Made by a program: the position numbers and the translations under genes
The notes under the pieces: generated by a model
What the model was told of the DNA's origin: nothing
The model's input: the letters and a program-made list of their open reading frames with translations, nothing else
Database searches by the model: none
Shown: positions 14,340 through 23,398 of the stretch, piece after piece
How the letters are laid out: each line of letters opens with the position of its first letter
Numbering within the stretch: the first letter of the stretch is position 1
NCBI GenBank assembly: GCA_946629665.1
Contig: CAMOYC010000008.1
Coordinates: forward strand, 1 to 33,011
Source of the DNA: an uncultured Lachnospiraceae bacterium
GTDB lineage: Bacteria; Bacillota; Clostridia; Lachnospirales; Lachnospiraceae
Length of the DNA stretch: 33,011 bases
Direction: 5' to 3'

Positions 14340-16112
14340 ATGAGATATGAGGAACAGATCATCGAGGAAGTCCGTGAACGAAATGATATCGTGGACGTGA
14401 TTTCCTCCTATGTGACTCTGAAAAAGAGGGGAGGCTCCTACTTCGGCCTGTGCCCCTTTCACAACGAAAAATCCCCATCCTTCCACGTGGACCAGAACCG
14501 GCAGATGTACTACTGCTTCGGCTGTGGCCAGGGAGGGAATGTCTATACATTTTTGATGGAATACAACCGCATGACGTTTCCGGAAGCGCTGAAACAGCTG
14601 GCAGACCGGGCGGGGATCAAGCTGCCCGAGCAGGAGATGAGCCCGGAAAAGCGCCGGGAGGCAGATGCCCGGTCCGCCCTGCGGGAAATGAACAAGCAGG
14701 CCGCGATCTACTATAATTACCTGCTGAAAAGCAGCCGGGGGAGCAACGCCATGAACTATCTCAAAAGCCGGGGGCTGACGGATGAGACCATCAACCACTT
14801 CGGCCTGGGATATTCCGATATCTACCCGGACGACCTGTACCGCTATCTGCAGTCCAAGGGCTTTACGGACTATCAGATGAAGGATTCATCCCTGGTGGTG
14901 ATCGACTCCGTGCGCGGGAACCGGGACCGTTTCTACAACCGGGTCATGTTTCCAATCATGGATCCCGGCCAGCGGGTGATCGGGTTCGGCGGCCGCGTGA
15001 TGGGGGATGGCCAGCCTAAGTACCTGAATTCCAATGAGACCATTTTGTTCGACAAGGGCAGGAACCTCTACGGGCTGAATTATGCCAGAAGGTCCAGAAA
15101 CCGGGCGATCATCCTCTGCGAAGGCTACATGGATGTGATCTCCCTCCACCAGGCGGGGTTTACCAACGCGGTTGCTCCTCTGGGGACGGCATTTACACCC
15201 GGGCAGGCGCTTTTGCTCAAGCGCTATACCGAGGAAGTGATCCTGTCATTCGACAGCGACGGAGCCGGAAAAAAGGCAGCGCTGCGCGCTCTGCCCATCC
15301 TGCGGGACAACGGGCTCAGAGCCAGCGTGCTCAGCATGACTCCCTACAAGGATCCGGATGAACTGATCAAGGCGGAGGGGGCAGAGGCTTATCAGAAACG
15401 GATCGAGGAAGCCCGGCCGGGCCGGATGTTTGAACTGGACTGCCTCTCTGAAAACTATGACCAGAAGAACCCGGACAGCCGGACGGAATTTATCCATGCG
15501 GCCGCAAAGAACCTGTCCCGGATCGAGGACTCCATTGAGAGAGATAACTATGTGACAGCTGCCGCCAACCGGTTTATGATCAACCGGAAAGAGCTGGAGA
15601 AACTGGTGGAACGCTACGGCATGTCCTACCAGCTGGAACAGGCGGGAGACCGCTACAAGAAGGAGCCGGAGACCAGGGAGCGCCGGGAAGAAAAGAAGAA
15701 AATGTCCAAAAACCAGCCCCAGCGGATCCTGCTGACCTGGCTCACAGACTATCCGGAACTATATCCTGTTGTAAGCAAAGTGGTAGGGCCGGATGATTTT
15801 CTGACTCCCTTATATCACTCTGTGGCGATCATGCTTTTTGACCAGCTGGAACAGGGAGAAGAACTGAAACCCGCCAGGATCATAGACCGGTTCACGGATG
15901 CGGAGGACCAGAAGGAGGTTGCCTCCCTCTTCCATGCCAAGCTGGATTTCGGAATATCCGAGGAGGACAGGGACAAGGCCCTCACCGACGTGGTCCGCAA
16001 GGTGAAACTGGCCAGCATCGAGGAGCAGATGGTCCATACTTCGGATATCGTGGAGTGGCAAAAACTGATCCGGCAAAAGAAAGAGATACAGGAACTGGAA
16101 CTGAAACGATAG
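14340..16112 (+). CDS. dnaG: DNA primase DnaG
   Basis: Makes RNA primers for replication at the fork, recruited by the replicative helicase. The N-terminal zinc domain has Cys38, His41, Cys59 and Cys62 (LCPFHNEKSPSF and CFGCGQGGN). The catalytic core shows the RNAP-basic-like region and the Toprim motifs EGYMDV and SFDSDGAGKKAA. The C-terminal about 150 residues, after a Lys/Glu-rich stretch, fit the helicase-binding domain. The length of 590 residues is normal. Start ATG 14340 has AGGAAG nine to ten bases upstream. In many Firmicutes dnaG is next to rpoD; here the neighbour is the truncated sigma-like gene, and real rpoD is about 11 kb away. Confidence 0.96.
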   Translation: MRYEEQIIEEVRERNDIVDVISSYVTLKKRGGSYFGLCPFHNEKSPSFHVDQNRQMYYCFGCGQGGNVYTFLMEYNRMTFPEALKQLADRAGIKLPEQEMSPEKRREADARSALREMNKQAAIYYNYLLKSSRGSNAMNYLKSRGLTDETINHFGLGYSDIYPDDLYRYLQSKGFTDYQMKDSSLVVIDSVRGNRDRFYNRVMFPIMDPGQRVIGFGGRVMGDGQPKYLNSNETILFDKGRNLYGLNYARRSRNRAIILCEGYMDVISLHQAGFTNAVAPLGTAFTPGQALLLKRYTEEVILSFDSDGAGKKAALRALPILRDNGLRASVLSMTPYKDPDELIKAEGAEAYQKRIEEARPGRMFELDCLSENYDQKNPDSRTEFIHAAAKNLSRIEDSIERDNYVTAAANRFMINRKELEKLVERYGMSYQLEQAGDRYKKEPETRERREEKKKMSKNQPQRILLTWLTDYPELYPVVSKVVGPDDFLTPLYHSVAIMLFDQLEQGEELKPARIIDRFTDAEDQKEVASLFHAKLDFGISEEDRDKALTDVVRKVKLASIEEQMVHTSDIVEWQKLIRQKKEIQELELKR

Positions 16113-16128
16113 AAAGAAAGGGAAATCT

Positions 16129-16851
16129 ATGGATCTGTCAAAACGTTTGCAAACGGTAGCCGATGCCGTGACACCCGGAAACCGGCTCGCAGACATCGGG
16201 ACCGATCACGCCTATGTGCCGATCGCCCTGGTAGGGGCGGGAACCTGTCCCCACGCGATCGCCTCGGATGTGAATCGGGGGCCTTTGGAGCGGGCAGCGG
16301 CCCACATTAAAAAAGCCGGTCTCTCAGACCGTATTGAGACCCGTCTGGGCAGCGGCTTAGACCCGATCAGCCCGGAAGAGATTGACACCGCCATTTTTGC
16401 CGGCATGGGAGGCGACCTGATGAGCAAGCTGCTGGCTGCCCATCCGGAATTCCTCCAGGCAGGGACCGAGCTGGTCCTTCAGCCCCAGTCAGAGTGGGAG
16501 AAGGTGCGCCGGCTGCTCCATGAGCAGGCCTACCGAATCGACCGGGAATGGTTCCTCAAGGAAGACGACAAATACTATCTGGTAATCCGGGCCCTTCCCG
16601 GGAAAGAGATCTTTGTAGGTGATACGGACCTGGAAAGCTATTACTGCTACGGCAGATACCTGGTAGAAAACAAAGATCCCGTCTATCGGTCTTATCTGGC
16701 CGGGAAAAAGGCCAAGGACAAGGGGATCCTCCTGAAGCTCCACATGATGATCGGAGATATGTCGGGCTGGAAGAGGAGAAAAGAAAGGGCGGACGCCCTG
16801 AAGAAAGAGATTCAGGTTATCGAAAAACTGCTTAAAACAATGGAAGAATAA
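16129..16851 (+). CDS. trmK: tRNA (adenine-22-N1)-methyltransferase TrmK
   Basis: Methylates N1 of adenine 22 in tRNA using S-adenosylmethionine. The Rossmann SAM-binding motif LADIGTDHAYVPI lies at residues 20-32. The family block AIFAGMGGDLM near 87-97 and LVLQPQSEWEKVRRLL near 116-131 are characteristic of this COG2384 family. The C-terminal about 70 residues are Lys/Glu-rich and likely a coiled coil, as in known TrmK. The length of 240 residues is usual. The gene follows dnaG by 16 bases, a common position (dnaG-rpoD-trmK neighbourhood) in Firmicutes, with AAAGGGAAA before the ATG. Confidence 0.94.
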   Translation: MDLSKRLQTVADAVTPGNRLADIGTDHAYVPIALVGAGTCPHAIASDVNRGPLERAAAHIKKAGLSDRIETRLGSGLDPISPEEIDTAIFAGMGGDLMSKLLAAHPEFLQAGTELVLQPQSEWEKVRRLLHEQAYRIDREWFLKEDDKYYLVIRALPGKEIFVGDTDLESYYCYGRYLVENKDPVYRSYLAGKKAKDKGILLKLHMMIGDMSGWKRRKERADALKKEIQVIEKLLKTMEE

Positions 16852-16854
16852 ACC

Positions 16855-18444
16855 ATGGATAATAAAGACCTATTGAATATGACACGGTGGAATGCTCTCT
16901 GTGTGGTCTTTCTGATCCTCATTCTGGCCTTTGCCGGGAGAGAAGCCTACGTGAGCCATGACCTGGCCCTGGACAGGCAGGAAGTGATCATGACCTCCGG
17001 AGACAGTACCGTGCTGCAACCCAATCATGAGAGGAATCTGATCTGGAGATCCGACGATCCATCCTGCGTCTCGGTCCGGGCCGGAAAGATCCGGGCCAAA
17101 AAGACCGGGGAAGCCCTGGTTAAGGCCAGCTATCTTTGGAAAACGGTTGAGATACCTGTCAAGGTGGAAGAACCGGCCCTGTCGGAGGAGACGATCAGGC
17201 TGAGACTCGGAGAGCAGCATCTTCTGAAACTGCTTGGCACAGAAAGGAACCCAATCTGGAAGGTGGAAGGGGATGCGGTTTCCGTCGATGACGGTTCTGT
17301 CACGGCCGTCTCCTATGGGGTATCCCAGGTGAGCGCCAGTTTAGACGGCCATCCTTATACCTGCCAGGTGCAGGTCCTGACTCCCCGGCTCAGATGCGGG
17401 GCGGAGGACATTTCCCTGGTGGGAGACTCCCGAAAGGTGGTCCATGTGGAAAAGGATGACCTTGTCACCCTGCGGCTTGCCAATCTGCCTCAGGACAGTA
17501 ACGGGGAATATTCTTTCCCGGATAATGAGATCTATGAGGTGGAATCCGTCTCGGAAGACCGGGCCAGACTGCGAATTAAAAATGCCGGGAAAGCATCTTT
17601 TCACATAAAGATCGATGATGCCGAAAAGGAGATCGTTGTTGCCTCGAAAGGGGACCAGAACCTGAAGATCCTCGGCAGCAACATGGGTCTGGGAGACCGG
17701 CAGGAACTTACCATAAAAAATATCCTTCCTACCTATAAGGTGAAATGGGAAGGAGTGGACTCTTCGGAAGGGCAGACTGCCTTTCTGGAAAGAGATGAGA
17801 CCGGCCAGGTGAAAATCAAGGCAACGGTGGATACAGGCGTCGAGAAGATCCGCCTGAAGAAGACGATCGAGGTCAGGGACGTCCGGCTGAACATCCACGA
17901 ATGGGAGGGCTCTGTCGGAGAGACTTTCGATCTATATGCAGAAGGAACGGACAGCAGGGATTATGAGTATGATGAGAAAATGCTCTTTTATAAGGATGAT
18001 CATTTTATTGCACTGAGATCCGGAGAAACGGACCTGCTCCTCCGGGACGGGGATACCACCTGCAGATGCCAGGTGAAAGTGGCTGGAGAAAGCAGTGGAG
18101 CCGGTGACGATGTGATCGCCTACGCGGTCCGGTTCCTGGGGAATCCTTATGTGTACGGCGGGTCCAGCCTTACCGACGGGACGGACTGCTCCGGATTCAC
18201 CATGAGGATCTTTGAGCAATTCGGAGTTGCTTTACCCCATTCCTCCGCCGGCCAGAGATCTTACGGAACAGCAGTCTCAGACCTTTCCATGGCCAGAGCG
18301 GGAGACCTGATCTGCTATAACGGTCATGTGGCGATCTACATGGGGGACGGGCGCATCGTCCACGCCAGCAATCCCAGGAATGATATCATGATATCCGATG
18401 CGAATTACGCTCATATTATTACGATCAGAAGATTAGTGGAATAA
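16855..18444 (+). CDS. Membrane-anchored Ig-like repeat protein with NlpC/P60 hydrolase domain
   Basis: A predicted surface peptidoglycan endopeptidase. Residues about 13-30 are one hydrophobic segment after a charged start, giving a membrane anchor or uncleaved signal. Residues about 35-410 are beta-rich and repeat a pattern of W-x-S/V-x-D, V-S-V, G-x-V/I-x-A (for example LIWRSDDPSCVSVRAGKIRAK and IWKVEGDAVSVDDGSVTA), typical of group 2 bacterial Ig-like domains. The C-terminal about 110 residues are NlpC/P60 with Cys445, His491 and His503. The start lies three bases after the trmK stop with only a weak GGAAG, so translation is probably coupled. The catalytic domain is a close paralogue of the hydrolase at 6640-7323, with a spacer region instead of SH3b. 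Confidence 0.92.
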   Translation: MDNKDLLNMTRWNALCVVFLILILAFAGREAYVSHDLALDRQEVIMTSGDSTVLQPNHERNLIWRSDDPSCVSVRAGKIRAKKTGEALVKASYLWKTVEIPVKVEEPALSEETIRLRLGEQHLLKLLGTERNPIWKVEGDAVSVDDGSVTAVSYGVSQVSASLDGHPYTCQVQVLTPRLRCGAEDISLVGDSRKVVHVEKDDLVTLRLANLPQDSNGEYSFPDNEIYEVESVSEDRARLRIKNAGKASFHIKIDDAEKEIVVASKGDQNLKILGSNMGLGDRQELTIKNILPTYKVKWEGVDSSEGQTAFLERDETGQVKIKATVDTGVEKIRLKKTIEVRDVRLNIHEWEGSVGETFDLYAEGTDSRDYEYDEKMLFYKDDHFIALRSGETDLLLRDGDTTCRCQVKVAGESSGAGDDVIAYAVRFLGNPYVYGGSSLTDGTDCSGFTMRIFEQFGVALPHSSAGQRSYGTAVSDLSMARAGDLICYNGHVAIYMGDGRIVHASNPRNDIMISDANYAHIITIRRLVE

Positions 18445-18514
18445 TTGGTGATGAATTAAGGACAATGAATGAACTGTGAATGATCAATGGATAAAAATTG
18501 ATTTAAGAAAGGTT

Positions 18515-18864
18515 AAGAGCCGGACGATAAGCCGGGTTATGTCGTGAATGATCATCTGTCTCGACCTGCTGTTACCAGCAGGCTCCAGCGACCTACCTGG
18601 AAACGGCCCGGGCCGGGCCCTTGTTCCCTGTTCGGTCTTGCTTCGGGTGAGGTTTACATGGCATCCCCTGTTACCAGGAGATCGGTGAGCTCTTACCTCG
18701 CCTTTCCACCCTTACTGCGCGGGGCGCAGCGGTTTATTTCTGTTGCACTGTCTTTGGAGTCGCCTCCACCGGACGTTATCCGGCACCCTGCCCTGCGAAG
18801 CCCGGACTTTCCTCTCCGACGGCCTTTCGGCACCTGGCGGAGCGATCATTTATCCGACTCTTAA
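18515..18864 (-). ncRNA. rnpB: RNase P RNA, bacterial type A
   Basis: The catalytic RNA that trims tRNA 5' ends. On the minus strand the order of hallmarks is: AGTCGGATAAATGATCGCT at the 5' end, GAGGAAAGTCCGGGCT (plus strand 18799-18814), a GGATAACGTCCGG hairpin, ACAGAAATAAACC, GTAAGGGTGGAAAGGCGAGG with GGTAAGAGCTCACCG, AGGTAGGTCGCTGG, GACAGATGATC, and ATAACCCGGCTTA close to the 3' end. The ends pair (AAGAG-CGGATA with TATCG-CCGGCTCTT), forming helix P1 and setting the limits within a few bases. Length about 350 nt is normal. An open frame on the other strand (18544-18864) is an artefact of this structured RNA. A weak ATCAAT/ATTGAT hairpin (18483-18502) behind it may help end the transcript. 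Confidence 0.95.
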
Positions 18865-18874
18865 AATCCACGTA

Positions 18875-18903
18875 ATTTTAGCAGAGTTGTCAGGCAAAGT
18901 CAA
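18875..18903 (-). promoter_or_regulatory. Promoter of rnpB
   Basis: On the minus strand, TTGACT (18903-18898), 17-base spacer, TAAAAT (18880-18875). The start of transcription would fall about seven bases on, near 18868, matching the P1 helix boundary of the RNase P RNA. Confidence 0.75.
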
Positions 18904-18936
18904 GGGAAGGCCAAGGTAAGAAGTTCGTAAGGACTT

Positions 18937-18966
18937 TTGTCATATAATTATGGTAAAATATATAAG
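18937..18966 (+). promoter_or_regulatory. Possible promoter for the two-component/ABC operon
   Basis: TTGTCA (18937-18942) and TATAAG (18961-18966) with an 18-base spacer, in a very AT-rich stretch, so other pairings are possible. Downstream, TGCTTTTT and AAAAAGCA (about 18994-19012) form a tight hairpin, about 30 bases before the response-regulator start. Confidence 0.4.
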
Positions 18967-19043
18967 ATATGATAATAAATGACTTGAATTTTGTTGCTTT
19001 TTCAAAAAAGCAGTAAAAATCTGCATTGGACAGAGGTATTATT

Positions 19044-19754
19044 ATGGAGAAAAACACCAGTATTTTAGTGGTTGATGATGATAAAGAAATCGCGGATCTC
19101 GTGGAGATCTACCTTGTGAATGACGGATATCAGGTGCTGAAAGCATCGGACGGGGAGGAGTGTCTTACGATGCTCGCAGAGCACCCGGAAGTCCGCATGC
19201 TGATCCTGGACATCATGATGCCCGGGATCGATGGCCTTGAGGTTTGCCGCACGATCCGCAAGACCAGCAACATTCCGATCCTGATCCTGTCTGCCAAGGC
19301 GGAAGATATGGACAAGATCGTCGGGTTCGGCACCGGAGCTGACGATTATCTGACCAAGCCTTTCCATCCGCTGGAGCTGCTTGCCAGGGTGAAGTCCCAG
19401 ATGAAGCGCTACACGGTGATCCAGACGGCGGACATGGAAGAGAATCAGGCCGGCGATGAGATCGTGATCCAGGATCTGGTGATCAACAAGGCGGCCCATG
19501 TGGTAAAGAAGAAGGGCAAGGAGATCGCCCTGACGCCGATCGAATTCGGCATCCTTTACCTGCTTGCTTCCAATCCGGACCGGGTATTCTCTACGGATGA
19601 GATCTTTGAGAGGGTCTGGAATGAGAAGGTGTACGAAGTGAACAATACCGTCATGGTGCACATCCGGCGACTGCGGGAGAAGATCGAGGATAATTCCCGA
19701 AGCCCGAAGATCCTGAAGACAGTATGGGGGGTCGGTTACAAAATTGAAGGTTAG
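19044..19754 (+). CDS. OmpR-family response regulator (VanR-like)
   Basis: A two-component transcription factor. The receiver domain (about 5-120) has the acidic cluster DDD at 11-13, the phospho-acceptor Asp56 in LILDIMMPGIDG, the SAK motif near 90, and the conserved Lys in TKPF. The C-terminal winged helix (about 140-235) has ALTPIEFGILYLLASNPDRVFS and VHIRRLREKIE, diagnostic of OmpR/PhoB type. Start ATG 19044 is chosen over an in-frame TTG at 19026 because AGAGG sits eight bases before it and ILVVDDD begins at once. It overlaps the kinase gene by 11 bases and heads a run of five genes. The overall look is closest to VanR; no resistance genes are nearby. Confidence 0.93.
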   Translation: MEKNTSILVVDDDKEIADLVEIYLVNDGYQVLKASDGEECLTMLAEHPEVRMLILDIMMPGIDGLEVCRTIRKTSNIPILILSAKAEDMDKIVGFGTGADDYLTKPFHPLELLARVKSQMKRYTVIQTADMEENQAGDEIVIQDLVINKAAHVVKKKGKEIALTPIEFGILYLLASNPDRVFSTDEIFERVWNEKVYEVNNTVMVHIRRLREKIEDNSRSPKILKTVWGVGYKIEG

Positions 19755-20910
19755 AAGATTCAGAAGCTTCCGTTATAAGATGGTCCGGTATATGTTTTTA
19801 AGCATACTGGCGACTTTTATAACGGAAGGTCTTATTTTTGCGGGTGTTTACCTGTATGAAACCCAGGTTGTTGCGGGAGAATACCGCCGAATATGGAATG
19901 CCAGCGGGCAGGGGAATCTGTCTTTGTGGAAGACCTTTACCATGACCCGGTCAGCTGCGCTCGATCTGTTCGTGATCGTTCTGTTTACATTGCTGTTGAT
20001 GGTGATGTATTTTATTTTGATTTCCCATAATTTCGTGATGTATGTCCGGGAGATCATCGCCGGGATCGAGAAGATGAAGTCCGGCAGTCTGACGGAAGAG
20101 ATCCCTGTAAAGGGAGAGGATGAATTCTCCGAGATCGCGGGATCCATCAATGAGATGCGGAAAAACCTGTATGAATTACTGGAGAACCAGAAGGAAGTCG
20201 AGCGGACCAAGGATGAGCTGATCACCAATGTGGCCCATGACCTCCGGACGCCTCTGACCTCCATTCTGGGATATCTGGACCTGCTGAACCAGGGCGATTT
20301 TCTTACCCCGGAGCAGAAGCAGAAGTACCTGGATATCGTGTCAGCGAAAGCCAGACAGCTCGAGACGCTGGTCAAGGCTCTTTTTGATTATACAAGATAT
20401 GACAAGGATAAGGTGAAGATTCGGAAAGAGATTCTTGACCTTAATCTTTTTGTGCCCCAGCTGGTCGATGAATTCTACCCGAGCTTCATGGAAAACCAGC
20501 TCACCTGCAAGACCGATTTCTGCGAGGGAGCTCTCAATGTCGAAGGAAACGGAGAGCTGCTGGCCAGGGCGGTGGGCAACCTGATGTCCAACGCGGTCAA
20601 ATACGGATCGGACGGCAAGGTCGTGGAAGTGAAGACCGGAAGAGAGGGCAAGTGTGCGGTCATCTCCATCATAAATTACGGAAGAGTGATACCTGCCGAG
20701 AAGCTGGATAAGATATTTGATAAGTTCTACAGGGTGGAGAATTCCCGGTCTCTCCAGACCGGAGGAACCGGACTGGGTCTGGCGATCACCAAGAACATCG
20801 TAAACCTCCACGGAGGCAAGATATGGGCATCCAGCGATGAGACGGGAACCTGCTTCCAGATAGAACTGCCTGTTGCAGGAAGTCAGATCGACATCAGTGA
20901 GGAAGCTTAA
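19744..20910 (+). CDS. Sensor histidine kinase (VanS-like) partner of the regulator
   Basis: Membrane sensor kinase that should phosphorylate the regulator encoded just before it. Two membrane helices lie at about 16-38 and 73-96, enclosing only about 35 outside residues, so the external sensor is small and the signal may be sensed in or near the membrane. HAMP covers about 97-150. The dimerisation/phospho-acceptor motif NVAHDLRTPLTS has His165. The ATPase domain has the N box (NLMSNAVKYG), the FDKFYR block and GGTGLGLAI. The start is a TTG at 19744 overlapping the regulator gene; ATG 19780 is a possible later start that would remove a basic N-terminal stretch. Confidence 0.92.
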   Translation: MKVRRFRSFRYKMVRYMFLSILATFITEGLIFAGVYLYETQVVAGEYRRIWNASGQGNLSLWKTFTMTRSAALDLFVIVLFTLLLMVMYFILISHNFVMYVREIIAGIEKMKSGSLTEEIPVKGEDEFSEIAGSINEMRKNLYELLENQKEVERTKDELITNVAHDLRTPLTSILGYLDLLNQGDFLTPEQKQKYLDIVSAKARQLETLVKALFDYTRYDKDKVKIRKEILDLNLFVPQLVDEFYPSFMENQLTCKTDFCEGALNVEGNGELLARAVGNLMSNAVKYGSDGKVVEVKTGREGKCAVISIINYGRVIPAEKLDKIFDKFYRVENSRSLQTGGTGLGLAITKNIVNLHGGKIWASSDETGTCFQIELPVAGSQIDISEEA

Positions 20911-20940
20911 AAGCTGCATGAAAGATGAGAGGATCCTTGC

Positions 20941-23382
20941 ATGATCAATGATTTGTTTCGAACCTACAAAAAGATAATCATATTGTTTGTGCTCCTGATC
21001 AGCGCGATCACTTTCTGGTTTTACGGCTGCCACCGGCAGTCCCGGCCGGAAAAACAGCCTGTCACCTTCCAGGAGTCCGAGCCTGAGAACACAACGGGAA
21101 AGTGCTATGATTTCGAGACCGGGGAAGTGTACGGCCGGGTGATCTTCGGCACGTACGGTTGTCTGTTCCGGGGCCGGACCATGCCTGTTACCATGACCAT
21201 CCAGTGCAAGGAAGAAAGCTTTGACGGCATCATGAGGATCTCCCTGCCCGGACAGCGGGGAGAGGGGATCAGCTATCAGGCCGCAATAAACTGCAGGAAG
21301 GGAACTCCTCAGACAATTGAGCTGATGGTGCCGGATCTGGCGGAGCCGTCCTGCTTCTTTTTTGCGATCCTTGATTCCTTTGGCAATGAGCAGATTTCCA
21401 GGACGATCCTGTCGGACTGGGCCAGGAAAGCGGGAGAAAACGAAGAAGAGACCCAATATGACGATCTCGTGATCGGGGTCCTTTCCAGCAGTTACGGCAA
21501 ACTTTCTTACATGGACGGTTACACCCTCCCCTACACAGATGGCAACGTTGGTATCAAGATGCTCCGCATGAACGAGAAGAGCTTTCCGGACAAACTGGAA
21601 GGCCTTGCTGCGGTCTCGGCGATCCTGATCGACGATTTCAATACAGACAGGCTCAGTAAAGCCCAGCTGAAAGCCTTACGGGAATTCGTGACAGCCCGGG
21701 GAGGCTATCTGATCGTCGGAGCCGGCAAGAGGGGGGCAAGCACCCTGGAAGGCCTGAAGAAAATGCTTGGCGTCAGCGCAGGCCAGTGCCAGGAAGAAAG
21801 GGCCAGCTTTGATGTCGGCAACACAGGGTCGGAGACGATCAGCCTTAATCTGAGCAGCCTGATCTTTAAGAACGAGCCGGAATGGTCGCTGCATGATCCG
21901 GTCATGTACTCCAACTGCGTCAGCAGACCGATTGGCAGGGGACATGTCAAAATACTGCGGTTCAGCCTGGCAGACGAGTCATTCAGACAGTGGAACAACC
22001 GCAAGAAGATCGTAAAAGCATTGATCTCGCCCTGTCTTAATGAGTTTGATCAGGTTGCCGACCGGGAGCTGCAGGAATGGACGGTGGAGAATACCCTGTA
22101 TTCTTATCTGCAATCCGGCCTGCCCAACGTATTTTATTATTCTGTCTTTTTTATGGTCTATCTGGGCCTTATTGTGCTCGGTGCATATTATCTTTTGAGA
22201 AAATATACGATCAGGGAATATATCTGGATCGTGATCCCGGTCCTTTCCCTTGCCTTTACCATTGTGGTGGCGGTCCATTCTTTCGGACTTGTCCGGGGAG
22301 CAGTGAATTCTCTGTCCGCTTTCCGCCTGATCGATGACCAGGAAAACCAGGACCGGATCTACCTGCTCTACCAGAATGAGGACGGCGAGAAGAAGAGTGT
22401 GGGCCTCCTGAGTTCCGTGAAGACCGTGGAACCCATCGATTACGACTACCGTACGGAGACCAGCGAGTCTGAGACTTACAGTCTGTCCGGCGAGACCATG
22501 ACCCTCAATCATACCCGATACGGGTATGAGCTGGAATTTGCCAAAGCGATCCCGGGCGAATCCTGGGTGCTTCGGCTGCTGAGGGATGATGACCAGAGGA
22601 ATTCCATGGTATTTAAGACTGATCTCAAGGCCACCGACGCCTCTTTTTCAGGAAGAGTCGTCAACGTCAGTGACCAGGATATGGATAAGGTGATACTCGT
22701 TCGGGGTAACCAGTATCTGATCCTGGGAGAGATGAAAGCCGGCAGTGAGAGGATCGTCAGCGGAAAAGATGTGAAGGGGTTCAATACATATGAACTCGAT
22801 TCCCTGGAACTTACAGATTCGCAGGACCCCATGGTGATCTCCAATATCATGGAACTGGTCCGGCAGAAATATATGACCGGAACGGAGGGCCGGGACCAGC
22901 TTCTGGTCATCGGAGTGAACGACAGCGAAGAATACACGCTCTTTTCCGACCAGAACATGCTTCGGAACTGTCTGTCCATGTATGTGAACCACGTGGACTT
23001 CAGTAAGGCAGGATACACCTATCTTTCCAATATCAATCTGAATTCCCTGGTCAATCCGGAAGAACTGCCGTCCCTGCCGGATGACACTCTGGATAAGCCG
23101 GAGACACGGGCAGTCTACCAGTTTGATTCCAGTAAGATCGTCTGGAGCATGACCCGGGGAAGAGACGGTTTCCAGGGGAAGATCTACGCCTATAATTACC
23201 AGACAAAACAGGATGAGCCGATCATGAATACGGTCAGCTCGACCATGAACTGTGAAAGTCTGGAACCTTATATATCAGAAATGAATCAGATGGTCCTTTC
23301 ATACCAGTTGGATGACGACGAGACCGAAAGTTCTGCGCCGATCCTCTCTCTGGTACTGAAAAACATGAATAATACGAATTGA
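20941..23382 (+). CDS. Large membrane protein with GATase1-like extracellular domain, ABC-associated
   Basis: An 813-residue protein I cannot assign to a named family. One hydrophobic helix lies at about 10-28, ending in FYGC (Cys30), which only poorly resembles a lipobox. Residues about 45-165 look like a beta-rich outside domain. Residues about 175-280 have the layout of a class I glutamine-amidotransferase-like fold (AILIDDFNTDRLSKAQLKALREFV, then GGYLIVGAG) but no catalytic Cys is evident. Two helices follow at about 398-418 and 426-450, and a second long outside domain (455-813). GAGAGGA (20927-20933) precedes ATG by seven bases. Because ABC ATPase and permease genes follow within 16 and 27 bases, it is probably the surface part of that complex. 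Confidence 0.75.
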   Translation: MINDLFRTYKKIIILFVLLISAITFWFYGCHRQSRPEKQPVTFQESEPENTTGKCYDFETGEVYGRVIFGTYGCLFRGRTMPVTMTIQCKEESFDGIMRISLPGQRGEGISYQAAINCRKGTPQTIELMVPDLAEPSCFFFAILDSFGNEQISRTILSDWARKAGENEEETQYDDLVIGVLSSSYGKLSYMDGYTLPYTDGNVGIKMLRMNEKSFPDKLEGLAAVSAILIDDFNTDRLSKAQLKALREFVTARGGYLIVGAGKRGASTLEGLKKMLGVSAGQCQEERASFDVGNTGSETISLNLSSLIFKNEPEWSLHDPVMYSNCVSRPIGRGHVKILRFSLADESFRQWNNRKKIVKALISPCLNEFDQVADRELQEWTVENTLYSYLQSGLPNVFYYSVFFMVYLGLIVLGAYYLLRKYTIREYIWIVIPVLSLAFTIVVAVHSFGLVRGAVNSLSAFRLIDDQENQDRIYLLYQNEDGEKKSVGLLSSVKTVEPIDYDYRTETSESETYSLSGETMTLNHTRYGYELEFAKAIPGESWVLRLLRDDDQRNSMVFKTDLKATDASFSGRVVNVSDQDMDKVILVRGNQYLILGEMKAGSERIVSGKDVKGFNTYELDSLELTDSQDPMVISNIMELVRQKYMTGTEGRDQLLVIGVNDSEEYTLFSDQNMLRNCLSMYVNHVDFSKAGYTYLSNINLNSLVNPEELPSLPDDTLDKPETRAVYQFDSSKIVWSMTRGRDGFQGKIYAYNYQTKQDEPIMNTVSSTMNCESLEPYISEMNQMVLSYQLDDDETESSAPILSLVLKNMNNTN

Positions 23383-23398
23383 CCAAAAGGGAGGCTGT

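Noticed and set aside
18544..18864. 106-codon open frame on the plus strand
   Set aside because: It is the exact complement of the RNase P RNA; the hallmarks of rnpB on the minus strand explain the sequence fully.
19044..20910. Glycopeptide (van) resistance cluster
   Set aside because: The regulator and kinase resemble VanR/VanS, but no vanH, ligase, vanX or vanY gene follows.
20341..21456. 371-codon minus-strand frame across the kinase/membrane protein junction
   Set aside because: Lies opposite the kinase ATPase domain and the next gene's start; no domain or ribosome site.
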